Shown here: piece by piece, positions 34,916 through 43,274 of the stretch | Numbering within the stretch: position 1 is the first letter of the stretch | How the letters are laid out: every line of letters starts with the position of its first letter | Source of the DNA: Cyanobium sp. WAJ14-Wanaka | Lineage (GTDB): Bacteria > Cyanobacteriota > Cyanobacteriia > PCC-6307 > Cyanobiaceae | NCBI RefSeq assembly: GCF_024345375.1 | Contig: NZ_JAGQAZ010000002.1 | Location: 372,001 to 436,000, forward strand | Length of the DNA: 64,000 nt | Direction: 5' to 3' | Position numbers and translations under genes: made by a program | Notes under the pieces: generated by a model | Told to the model about the DNA's origin: nothing | Seen by the model: only the letters and a program-made list of their open reading frames with translations | Database searches by the model: none

Positions 34916-36408
34916 GCACCACGATGTTGCCGCTTGCTCAAGCGACTGAATGGCAGGGCTGTGTGCTCGCCTACGGCCACTTCAGCACCATCCATCCCGG
35001 CCATATCCGCTATCTGCGCCATGCTCGCAGCCTGGGTAAACAGCTTGTGGTGGCCTTGATCGGCGATGGATCAGCTGGCCAACCCAACTCCTACCCATTT
35101 AGTCAGCACGAGCGAGCAGAAGCCCTGGGCCTGCTGGGTATCGCCGATTTAATCGTGCCGCTCGAGGGTGATGACCTCGCTGCTGCCATCAGGCAGTTGC
35201 AGCCAGAAATGCTGGTGTTGGGCACCGAGCTTGAGGGCTCAGCCAGGCTTGAGCAGCCCCTGGCTCTTTTGCGGGCCCAGGGCGGCAAGGTGCAATTCCA
35301 TGCCGGAGATGTGCAATACGCCAGTAGCGAACTGCTCAATAGCACTGAGCAAGATCTAAAGCGCCAGCGCCAGGTCCAATTCAAGGCAGCCTGCCGCCGC
35401 CAGGGGCTCAGCAGGGATGATCTGCTGAGCTCGATGCAGTGCTGGCCCAACACCAGGCTGATCGTGCTGGGGGACACGATTGTGGATCAATACGTGGCCT
35501 GCGAAGCCATCGGCATGAGCGCTGAGGCACCGGTGGTGGTGGTGCGCGAGCTGGCTAAACGCAACTTCATTGGTGCGGCCGCCGTGGTGGCGGCGCACAT
35601 CCGCTCCCTTGGGGCCCAATGCGATTTGGTGTCGGTGGTGGGCCAAGACAGCACCGCTGAATTGGTGCAGCGCGAGCTGCTGGCCCAGGGCATCGGCAAC
35701 GGCCTCACCCGCGATCCATCTCGACCCACCACCTTTAAGAAGCGCTATGTGGTGGAAAACCAGAAGTTGTTCCGGGTTAGCCGGCTGGAGCAGCACAACC
35801 TGGATTCAGCCATTGAAGAGCAGGTGATCGCCCAGTTGGAAAGCCTGGCGCCCCAGGCCCAGGGCATCGTGGTGTCTGATTTTGTCTATGGGGTGGTGAC
35901 ACCCATGGTGCTGAAGGTGGTGGCGGATCTGGCCCAGCGCCATGGGCTGATGCTGTTTGGCGATCTGCAATGCAGCAGCCAGGTGGGTTCGATTAGCCGT
36001 TTCCAGCACTTTTCCCTGCTCTGCCCCAATGAACGGGAACTGCGCCTAGCCCTCCAAGACAAAGACAGTGGCCTTGAAAACCTCAGCCAGCTGCTGCTGG
36101 AAAGCACCAGTTGCGAGCGATTGTTAGTGAAGCTTGCCGCCGAAGGCTTCATTGCCTACGACCGCGACTCCCAGGGCAAGTTGACCAGCCAGCCTTTCCC
36201 GGCCCTTTCTGTTAATCCCCTTGATGTGGCAGGAGCGGGCGATTCGGTGTTGGCGGTGATGGCCACGGGCCTGGCCAGCGGCCAGGCGATGATGGCTACG
36301 GCCGCACTGGCTTGCTGTATGGCTTCCTTAGCCGTGCAAACGATGGGAAATACACCAATTCCTGCCGGTGCTCTAAAAGCCAACCTGGAGGAGGTATTGG
36401 AGCCATGA
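34912..36408 (+). CDS. HldE-like bifunctional enzyme with reversed domain order
   Basis: 498 residues, GTG overlapping the previous stop. The N-terminal domain (about 1-150) is a cytidylyl/adenylyltransferase fold: CVLAYGHFSTIHPGHIRYL has the H-x-G-H site. The C-terminal domain (about 175-498) is a PfkB-type sugar kinase: LGDTIVDQYV at its start, FIGAAAVVAAHIRSLG, and NPLDVAGAGDSVLAV with the catalytic Asp of the GAGD motif. E. coli HldE has kinase first and nucleotidyltransferase second; here the order is opposite. Kinase and nucleotidyltransfer steps on a heptose phosphate are the likely activities. Confidence 0.85.
   Translation: MSTTMLPLAQATEWQGCVLAYGHFSTIHPGHIRYLRHARSLGKQLVVALIGDGSAGQPNSYPFSQHERAEALGLLGIADLIVPLEGDDLAAAIRQLQPEMLVLGTELEGSARLEQPLALLRAQGGKVQFHAGDVQYASSELLNSTEQDLKRQRQVQFKAACRRQGLSRDDLLSSMQCWPNTRLIVLGDTIVDQYVACEAIGMSAEAPVVVVRELAKRNFIGAAAVVAAHIRSLGAQCDLVSVVGQDSTAELVQRELLAQGIGNGLTRDPSRPTTFKKRYVVENQKLFRVSRLEQHNLDSAIEEQVIAQLESLAPQAQGIVVSDFVYGVVTPMVLKVVADLAQRHGLMLFGDLQCSSQVGSISRFQHFSLLCPNERELRLALQDKDSGLENLSQLLLESTSCERLLVKLAAEGFIAYDRDSQGKLTSQPFPALSVNPLDVAGAGDSVLAVMATGLASGQAMMATAALACCMASLAVQTMGNTPIPAGALKANLEEVLEP
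36387..36394 (+). promoter_or_regulatory. Strong ribosome binding site for the epimerase gene
   Basis: GGAGGAGG lies inside the end of the HldE-like gene, 10 bp before ATG at 36405. It supports that start, not the upstream in-frame one at 36312. Confidence 0.65.
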
Positions 36409-37427
36409 ATAGCAAAAAGATCCTGGTGATCGGCAGCAACAGCTTCAGTGGCTCCCACTTTGTGGCAGAAGCCCTGCGGGGAGGCCATCAGGTTTGGGCC
36501 ACAAGCCGATCAAGGGAGCTAGATCCTGTCTTCCTGCCCTATCTCTGGCTTGATCCGGCTAGAGGGGAGCCCCTGGCCAATCAGGCAAATTTCAGCTTTC
36601 AGGCGATCGATCTCAACAGCCAGCTCAGCCAGCTGCTGGAGCTGGTTGATCGGGTGCAGCCATCCCATGTGGTGAACTTTGCCGCCCAGGGGATGGTGGC
36701 AGAAAGCTGGTTTAACCCAACCCACTGGTATCGCACCAATGTGGTGAGCCAGGTTGCCCTGCATGACGCCCTGAGGCAGCGGCCATTCTTGGAAAAATAC
36801 CTGCACGTGACCACCCCTGAGGTGTATGGCAGCACCGATGGGGGCTGGATCCGGGAACACAATCAGTTCGCCCCCAGCACCCCCTATGCCGTAAGTAGGG
36901 CGGCCTGCGATCTACATCTCCATAGCTTCCAGAAGGCCTATGGTTTCCCGGTGGTATTCACCCGGGCCGCGAATGTGTATGGCCCCGGCCAGCAGCTGTA
37001 CCGGATCATCCCCAGGGCCTTGCTCAGCGCCCGCACCGGCAAACCAATGCAGCTCCATGGCGGCGGCTATTCCGAGCGTTGTTTCATCCACATCAGTGAT
37101 GTGGTGAGGGCCACCCTCCAGCTGGCTCTGGAAGCGGAGCCGGGCAGCACTTGGCACCTATCCACCCAGGAGCCGATCAGCATCCGCGATTTGGTGGAAC
37201 GGATCTGCCAGCGCTGTGGCGTGGCATTTGATTCCGTGGTGGAAGAGAGTGGTGAGAGACTTGGTAAAGACCAAAGCTATCTGCTCGACAGCACTGCGAT
37301 CCGTGAAAAGTTTGGCTGGAGCGATCAGGTGAGGCTTGATGAGGGCTTCAGCGAAACCCTGGCCTGGGTGGATTCCCACCTCGACCAACTCCAAACCCTT
37401 CCCTGGACCTACCAACACAAAGTATGA
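36405..37427 (+). CDS. NAD-dependent epimerase/dehydratase (extended SDR)
   Basis: 340 residues from ATG at 36405, supported by GGAGGAGG 10 bp upstream and an ATGA overlap. The N-terminal ILVIGSNSFSGSHFVAEAL is the Rossmann loop. It has VVNFAAQGMVAESW (as in 4,6-dehydratases), TTPEVYGSTDGGW and the active-site segment TPYAVSRAACDLHLHSF. In this last segment the usual Y-x3-K reads Y-x3-R, a conservative but unusual change. NVYGPGQQLYRIIPRALLS and CFIHISDVVRAT match dTDP-glucose 4,6-dehydratase-type enzymes. It should act on a nucleotide sugar made by the upstream genes. Confidence 0.84.
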   Translation: MNSKKILVIGSNSFSGSHFVAEALRGGHQVWATSRSRELDPVFLPYLWLDPARGEPLANQANFSFQAIDLNSQLSQLLELVDRVQPSHVVNFAAQGMVAESWFNPTHWYRTNVVSQVALHDALRQRPFLEKYLHVTTPEVYGSTDGGWIREHNQFAPSTPYAVSRAACDLHLHSFQKAYGFPVVFTRAANVYGPGQQLYRIIPRALLSARTGKPMQLHGGGYSERCFIHISDVVRATLQLALEAEPGSTWHLSTQEPISIRDLVERICQRCGVAFDSVVEESGERLGKDQSYLLDSTAIREKFGWSDQVRLDEGFSETLAWVDSHLDQLQTLPWTYQHKV

Positions 37428-38362
37428 AACTTCTAGTTACGGGTGGCTGCGGCTACAAAGGTTCGGTGCTGGTGCCGCTGCTTCTGGCAGATGGCCATCA
37501 GGTGGTGAGCGTGGATACCCAGTGGTTTGGAAACTATCTGCCAAATCATCCTGGCCTTACCAACCTCTGCCTAGACATTCGCAACACAGACGCTATCCCG
37601 CTTGAGGGTGTGGAGGCGATCATTCACTTGGCCAACATTGCCAACGATCCTGCAGTGGAGCTCAACCCCACCCTGAGCTGGGAGGTGAACGTGCTGGCGG
37701 GTCAGCAGTTGGCCGATCGGGCGGTGCGTGCAGGCGTAAAACAGTTTATTTTTGCCAGCTCCGGCAGCGTGTATGGGGTCAAAGACGAGCCAAATGTGAC
37801 AGAGGATCTACCGCTGGTGCCGATCTCTGTTTACAACAAAACCAAAATGGTGGCCGAGCGCGTATTCCTCTCATATAGGGATCAAATGCAGGTGCATTGC
37901 ATTCGCCCGGCGACCGTATGCGGAGTGTCGCCTCGGATGAGGCTAGATGTGAGTGTGAACATGCTTAGTTATCAGGCTCTCAAGAATGGCAAGATTACGG
38001 TATTTGGAGGTGACCAAACCCGGCCCAATATCCATATTCAGGATATTGCCAATGTATATCGCCATTTTCTGGCCAATTCTGGGATTGAAAGTGGCTGTTA
38101 CAACGCTGGTTTTGAAAATATCTCGATCCTTGATATTGCAGAGCAGGTTAAAAGTAAGATTGGCGCAGAAATTGTGGTTAGCGCTTCTAATGATCCCCGT
38201 TCCTATCGCCAGGATTCCAGCAAGCTAATCGCCACGGGTTTCAAGCAAGCCCATTCCGTGGCTGATGCGATTGAAGAAATCGCCGAAGCCTTTGCTCAAA
38301 ATATGCTTCCTGATGGCGATCAGTGCTACACCGTGAAATGGATGCGGCATTTGCAATTCTAA
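37424..38362 (+). CDS. NAD-dependent epimerase/dehydratase (extended SDR)
   Basis: 312 residues, ATG overlapping the previous stop. LLVTGGCGYKGSVLVPLLL is a G-x-x-G-x-x-G Rossmann loop; FIFASSGSVYGVKDEP carries the active-site Ser, and SVYNKTKMVAERVF the Tyr-x3-Lys. The C-terminal NIHIQDIANVYRHFL is the usual dimer/sugar region. All catalytic residues are intact, unlike the preceding paralog. Probably a C4- or C3-modifying nucleotide-sugar enzyme. The next gene begins directly after its stop. Confidence 0.86.
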   Translation: MKLLVTGGCGYKGSVLVPLLLADGHQVVSVDTQWFGNYLPNHPGLTNLCLDIRNTDAIPLEGVEAIIHLANIANDPAVELNPTLSWEVNVLAGQQLADRAVRAGVKQFIFASSGSVYGVKDEPNVTEDLPLVPISVYNKTKMVAERVFLSYRDQMQVHCIRPATVCGVSPRMRLDVSVNMLSYQALKNGKITVFGGDQTRPNIHIQDIANVYRHFLANSGIESGCYNAGFENISILDIAEQVKSKIGAEIVVSASNDPRSYRQDSSKLIATGFKQAHSVADAIEEIAEAFAQNMLPDGDQCYTVKWMRHLQF

Positions 38363-40429
38363 ATGATTGAACCACTTCGGAATAATTTGAAACCTATGAA
38401 AACTCCAATAGAGCTACTTCGAGCCATGACACGGATCCGGATGGTTGAAGAAGAAATAGCAAGAAGATATCCGGAGCAGGAAATGCGCTGCCCTGTTCAT
38501 TTAAGTATTGGTCAAGAAGCTGCAGCAGTAGGTATGTGCTCTGCTCTTCAACCAACTGACTGGGCATTTTCAGGTCATCGCAATCATGCCCATTATTTGG
38601 CAAAAGGTGGAAATCTCAAGGCTATGTTGGCTGAGATTTATGGCAAAGCCACCGGCTGCTGTGGCGGCAGGGGCGGTTCAATGCACCTTAGCGACCAAGC
38701 CTGTGGATTTATTGGAGCCACTCCAATAGTAGGCAGCACTGTCCCGATTGCAGTTGGTGCTGCTCTTACTGCTAAACGTGAGGGCAGGGGAAGGGTTGTG
38801 GTTGTATTTTTAGGCGATGGTGCAATGGAGACAGGTGTTGTTCATGAAAGCCTAAATTTTGCTACATTGAAAAGCCTACCAATCCTTTTTGCCTGTGAGA
38901 ATAATTTGTATTCCGTCTACTCACCGCTAGAGGTTAGGCAACCCAAGCATAGGTCTATTTCAGGTCTTGCAGCTGGGCATGGCATTAATACAGTGCGGCT
39001 GGATGGAAATGATGTTGAAAATATTTACGCGAAGGCTGCCTCTGCCGTTGCTGAGATTCGAAAAGGAAATGGGCCTGTATTTATGGAACTTTCTACTTAT
39101 CGCTGGCTGGAACACTGTGGGCCAGGTTACGACAACAATATTGGTTATCGCACTGAAGATGAATTTCAGGAATGGAAGCTACGTGATCCGCTTCAAGTAG
39201 TCAGGCGCCAATCATCTGTTGAGCTGAAGACAGAGGAGATTAGTTTGATTCATGGAGAAATCCAGGAAGCTTTTAAGGCGGCAATTAGCGACCCGTTTCC
39301 TAGTCCTGATTCGGAAGTCCTTCATGTTTATGCACCACCAAATACTTGCGAGCCAGCACCACCGCGAGGTGATCGTCAGATTACATACGCAGAAGCTCTG
39401 CGCGAAGCCCAAGACATGTGCTTAGCCAAGTATGAAAATAGCTACTTGATGGGTCTTGGAGTGCCCGATCCTAAAGGAATATTTGGTACAACAATTGGTC
39501 TGCAGGAAAAGTTTGGAAGCGATCGTGTCTTTGATATTCCGTTATCAGAGAATGCCATGACTGGTGTAGCGATCGGCAGCGCTATTACGGGAATGCGCCC
39601 TATCCTGACACATCAGCGCCTCGACTTTGCCCTTGTTTCCATTGATCAGATTGTTAATCAAGCTGCAAAATGGCATTACATGTTTAATGGGGCAATGAGT
39701 GTGCCTTTTGTTATTCGAATGATTATTGGACGCGGTTGGGGCCAGGGTCCTCAGCACAGCCAAAGCCTGCATGCATGGTTTGCCCATATACCTGGCTTAA
39801 AAGTCGTAATGCCTTCAACACCGTATGAGGCCAAAGGTCTTCTTATTGGGGCGATCGAAGACGACAGCCCTGTTATTTTTTTGGAAAACAGGTGGCTTCA
39901 TTCAACTAAGGGAATGGTACCCGTCAATCACTATAGCCTTGAACTTGGCAAGTGTCGTATTGCAACCTACGGAACAGATATTACCCTTGTCAGCCATAGC
40001 TATGGTACAATCGAGTGCCTTGCAGCGGCGACTGAGCTTTTTAAGTATAATATTAGTGCCGAGGTAATTGACATGCGTAGCATGAATCCAATCGATTATG
40101 ATGCAATCTCACTATCTGTGGCCAAAACTCATAGGCTCTTAGTGGTTGATCACGCTGAGTCAACATGCGGGATATGCTCAGAAATAATCTCTGTCATTTC
40201 CGAAACGCTATATTCGACTCTTGTTTCTCCTCCTAAGCGCCTAAGCTTTCCGGCTTATCCCTGCCCCACATCTCATAAATTATCCATTAACTATTATATC
40301 ACATCCCGAGATATTGTTCATTCTGTATTAAGCTCATTTGGCCGCACTACTGATTATCGTGTTCCTACAGCGCCTGATTTCATGACAAGTCACGATCAAC
40401 CTAACCCTCTTTATATTGGACCATTCTAG
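38363..40429 (+). CDS. Fused alpha-beta ThDP-dependent E1 component (2-oxoacid dehydrogenase type)
   Basis: 688 residues from ATG at 38363; ATG at 38396 is a shorter option. The N-terminal half (about 1-320) is E1 alpha-like: AFSGHRNHAHYLAKGGN, GKATGCCGGRGGSMHLSD and the ThDP site GDGAMETG with ENN about 27 residues on. The C-terminal half (about 330-640) is E1 beta-like: ITYAEALREAQDMC, SENAMTGVAIGSAITGMRPI, GQGPQHSQSLHAWFAHIPGL and VVMPSTPYEAKGLL. In PDH these are two subunits; no E2 or E3 gene is present. It may transfer or cleave a two-carbon unit on a sugar. Base composition becomes AT-richer along the gene. Confidence 0.85.
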   Translation: MIEPLRNNLKPMKTPIELLRAMTRIRMVEEEIARRYPEQEMRCPVHLSIGQEAAAVGMCSALQPTDWAFSGHRNHAHYLAKGGNLKAMLAEIYGKATGCCGGRGGSMHLSDQACGFIGATPIVGSTVPIAVGAALTAKREGRGRVVVVFLGDGAMETGVVHESLNFATLKSLPILFACENNLYSVYSPLEVRQPKHRSISGLAAGHGINTVRLDGNDVENIYAKAASAVAEIRKGNGPVFMELSTYRWLEHCGPGYDNNIGYRTEDEFQEWKLRDPLQVVRRQSSVELKTEEISLIHGEIQEAFKAAISDPFPSPDSEVLHVYAPPNTCEPAPPRGDRQITYAEALREAQDMCLAKYENSYLMGLGVPDPKGIFGTTIGLQEKFGSDRVFDIPLSENAMTGVAIGSAITGMRPILTHQRLDFALVSIDQIVNQAAKWHYMFNGAMSVPFVIRMIIGRGWGQGPQHSQSLHAWFAHIPGLKVVMPSTPYEAKGLLIGAIEDDSPVIFLENRWLHSTKGMVPVNHYSLELGKCRIATYGTDITLVSHSYGTIECLAAATELFKYNISAEVIDMRSMNPIDYDAISLSVAKTHRLLVVDHAESTCGICSEIISVISETLYSTLVSPPKRLSFPAYPCPTSHKLSINYYITSRDIVHSVLSSFGRTTDYRVPTAPDFMTSHDQPNPLYIGPF

Positions 40430-40471
40430 AATCAAATTTAACAGCACACGACATTACCTAATTTTCGTCTC

Positions 40472-41242
40472 ATGACTCCTCCAAATTCTGACCTGAGGTC
40501 AAGGATAGTTCAGTTGGTTTGTGCAGGAGGAGGCGGACATATCCCGAGCAGCTTTTCCGTTATTGATATAATTGATTTGGTTTATTCTAGGTATATTACG
40601 TCGGCCGATGGTTTACACTATACCTTTACTCTGAGCAAAGGTCACGCAGCCTGCGCTTTATACAGTGTATTGCATAAATATGGATATCTTACCTCTGAGC
40701 ATCTCAATTCCTACCTTAATTATGACTCCATTCTTGGGGGGCATCCCGATAGTACTAAGGTGCCAGGAGCTGAAGCCTCGGCTGGTTCATTAGGCCATGG
40801 TCTTCCTTACACCGTAGGACGTGCCCTCGCTTCTAAGATAGCATCCACTAATGCAATTCACTTCGTATTAGTAGGCGACGGAGAGTGTCATGAAGGAACT
40901 ATCTGGGAGTCGGCTATCGTAGCCAACAATCTATCGTTAAATAACCTTATTGTACTAATTGACTACAATAAGTCGTCTGATCAAATCTGTCCTCACAACT
41001 CTTTGCTAGATCAGTTCGAGTCATTTGGCTGGAAGGTCTTTGAGGCTGACGGTCATGACACTGATGCCATATCGACCGCTCTTGCGCTAGCTGTTAATGA
41101 TTCATGTAGTAAGCCTCGTGCGATACTATTCAATACAATAAAAGGTTTCGGTGTCCCTATGCTCGAAGGCCACGGTCCATGGCACTATAAAATACCTAAT
41201 GAGGCTGAACTCACAATTATTATGAAGGCACTTGGACAATGA
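40472..41242 (+). CDS. Transketolase, N-terminal (ThDP-binding) subunit
   Basis: 256 residues, ATG at 40472. GGGGHIPSSFSVIDIIDLVY, TLSKGHAACALYSVL and HGLPYTVGRALASK are the family blocks, and VGDGECHEGTIWESAIVANN carries the ThDP GDG-x(n)-N motif; HGPWHYKIPNE ends the domain. Only the N-terminal half of a transketolase is present; the C-terminal half is the next gene, overlapping by ATGA. Such split transketolases occur in secondary-metabolite and polysaccharide clusters. The gene is AT-rich relative to the operon upstream. Confidence 0.9.
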   Translation: MTPPNSDLRSRIVQLVCAGGGGHIPSSFSVIDIIDLVYSRYITSADGLHYTFTLSKGHAACALYSVLHKYGYLTSEHLNSYLNYDSILGGHPDSTKVPGAEASAGSLGHGLPYTVGRALASKIASTNAIHFVLVGDGECHEGTIWESAIVANNLSLNNLIVLIDYNKSSDQICPHNSLLDQFESFGWKVFEADGHDTDAISTALALAVNDSCSKPRAILFNTIKGFGVPMLEGHGPWHYKIPNEAELTIIMKALGQ

Positions 41243-42168
41243 AGCAATTCCCAACCGACATGAAATCTGCGTTTCCATATGCAGTCGAGTCTATAGGTTT
41301 ACTGAGTGACAAACTAGTTGTGGTTGTTGGTGACATCGGCCACTCCGCTTTACAAGGATTTGCGAATGAATACCCCAACCGTTATTATAATCTTGGCATT
41401 CTTGAGCCAACTCTCGTATCTGTTTGTGCTGGGCTTTCCAAAGAAGGCTATATACCATTGGGTCATACTATTGCCCCATTTATCGCAGAGCGCAGCCTTG
41501 AGCAAATAAAGCTCGACTTTTGCTATCATTCGCTCCCAGGAAACCTTATTACAGTAGGTAGTGCTTTTGATTATTCAACTCTAGGATGTACCCATCATTG
41601 CTATACAGATCTTGCTCTATTGTCTTCCTACCCCAATACTGAGGCCTGCTACCCAAGTTCGCCTAATGAACTTGTCTCGCTCCTTGCTCAGAGATATGAC
41701 TCCACTAAGCTTACTTACTATCGTATGAGCAGGGCATCGCATGGCGTAAACTTCGCGGAAGTTTCTTTCGGTAAGAATATCTTAGTTAAAGCTGGCGAAG
41801 ACATAACTCTTTTGGCCTCAGGGCCTCAGCTTAAGACAGCACTTGAACTCTCTTCTCTGCTTGAATCTCAAGGACTTACCGCTGATGTCCTTTATTGCCA
41901 TACTTACAAACCTTTTGACGTTGCTTCGCTTACAGAGTCAGTTGCCAAGACTGGTAGACTCTTTGTAATTGAAGAACATATTTATTCAGGAGGGCTTTCA
42001 TCCACAGCGCTTCTTGCTGCGGTAAAAGCTGTTCCATCTCTTAGGTTTGACTGCCATTGCATTCCAGATCTTTTTATCAGGAAATACGGTAAGTACTCCG
42101 AGATTTGTGAAGGCCTAGGTTTTTCTTCTACTTCACTTTACTCAAAAGTGGTTTCACTAATACGCTAA
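41239..42168 (+). CDS. Transketolase, C-terminal (pyrimidine-binding) subunit
   Basis: 309 residues, ATG overlapping the previous stop (41239-41242). VVGDIGHSALQGFANEYPNR and YYNLGILEPTLVSVCAGLSK carry the glutamate that activates ThDP (in GILE). HTIAPFIAERSLEQIKLDF and a C-terminal LLASGPQLKTALELSSLLES segment complete the Transketolase_C fold. With the preceding gene it should form one ThDP enzyme moving two-carbon ketol units, for example supplying or elongating a C5-C7 sugar. Confidence 0.9.
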   Translation: MKQFPTDMKSAFPYAVESIGLLSDKLVVVVGDIGHSALQGFANEYPNRYYNLGILEPTLVSVCAGLSKEGYIPLGHTIAPFIAERSLEQIKLDFCYHSLPGNLITVGSAFDYSTLGCTHHCYTDLALLSSYPNTEACYPSSPNELVSLLAQRYDSTKLTYYRMSRASHGVNFAEVSFGKNILVKAGEDITLLASGPQLKTALELSSLLESQGLTADVLYCHTYKPFDVASLTESVAKTGRLFVIEEHIYSGGLSSTALLAAVKAVPSLRFDCHCIPDLFIRKYGKYSEICEGLGFSSTSLYSKVVSLIR

Positions 42169-42322
42169 TATCTTTCGTAATCTCTATTGTCCAATCCGCA
42201 ATTATTATGGAGTGGAGATGTATTAATGATACTAGTGATTTCTTTTGATTCTCCCCCTCGAGCTCCCTGTCTTAGGGAGGACGTTGCTTCCCTTTGATCA
42301 GTACACCCGAGGACATGTAACA

Positions 42323-43160
42323 ATGAGTATCCGTCGTTATAGCTAGGGTGTAAGGGATAATTTGAGACGGCGAGTGAGTCTTCTCATTGCGGCAGAAAGT
42401 GTTCCGGGTTTAAAAGGAACTGGTCACTCATGTAGTGACTATCTACAACTGGGAGATGACCTAGCGGTTGCAGGGGAGGTTGGTCCTACATCCGATACGG
42501 AACCAGATGTTGGAATTCTGCAGACATGTTCCTGTTGGAGACGGCTGGCCTAAAAGGCATGTGTTCAGCTGCTACTGCAATGAGCGAATCCTGTTGCCTG
42601 AGCTGGTTGAAAGGTGGCTGCAGACTTCCCATGATGCCGATTAAAAGCCTGTGCTCATCTTGAAAAAGTAAAAGGGAGCTCGAGATGCTCCGCGTCTAAG
42701 ACCAAAGGGAAATCAAGGCTCTATATAGAGCGCTGCAGAACAAAGACTACATAATAGGGAGAATAGTTGCCTTGTTGGTCCTGTGACAAAAGTTTTAAGT
42801 CGTCTGGCAAAGCAACGCCGAAGGCTAGCCAACGCTGACTATCTCGTGTTTCAAACTACAACTACTACTCCGAATCGTTGTTCCGAAAGGTCAGATATTG
42901 GCCCGGCCACCCCAGCCGGCATTTGCTAGCAATAAAGATGGCTGCCAGTTAGTCGTAGTTTTTGTGAATTTTTACCACCACCATCACTGCCATAGCGGCT
43001 TCAAACTCCTGATGTCATATGCGTGTTACAATTGCAACGGCATGGACATTTGTCAGTAGGATGGCGATGTTTATCAAACAGTTCGCTGTGCCAATCCAAC
43101 GCGCTTGAGCAGAATACCCACTGCTGTAGTCAGCCCCATGGTGTATTGTCAACAAGCAAG
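42323..43160 (+). pseudogene. Decayed IS3-type element (orfA plus orfB C-terminus), internally deleted
   Basis: Starts with MSIRRYS at 42323, a typical IS3 orfA beginning, then a stop. Further pieces in shifted frames read YNWEMT*RLQG (about 42450), FSCYCNERILLPELVERWLQ (about 42570-42630) and LQNKDYII...ALLVL (about 42730-42775). From about 42845 orfB C-terminal pieces follow: RVSNYNYYSESLFRKV and NFYHHHHCHSGFKLL, then GMDIC. The central catalytic part of orfB is missing. The element matches the copies at 51.9-53.3 and 54.6-55.1 kb. The surrounding 42169-43274 gap holds no intact gene. Confidence 0.72.
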
Positions 43161-43274
43161 CAAAGGAGCGTATTCCATTAACGAGCTACACTTAATAGAG
43201 GTTGCTTGAAGGCATCCTAGGAGTGACAGCTTTCCTTAATGTCATCGATTCTTCACTAACCTTTATTATTGGCT

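Noticed and set aside
42257-42684. 12 bp inverted repeat (42257-42268 and 42673-42684)
   Set aside because: One arm lies outside and the other inside the IS3 orfA remnant, not at plausible element ends, so it is probably chance.
42169-42720. Possible structured RNA or group II intron remnant
   Set aside because: The region looked intron-like at first, but translated pieces match IS3 orfA (MSIRRYS, NERILLPELVERW), and no domain V-type hairpin is present.
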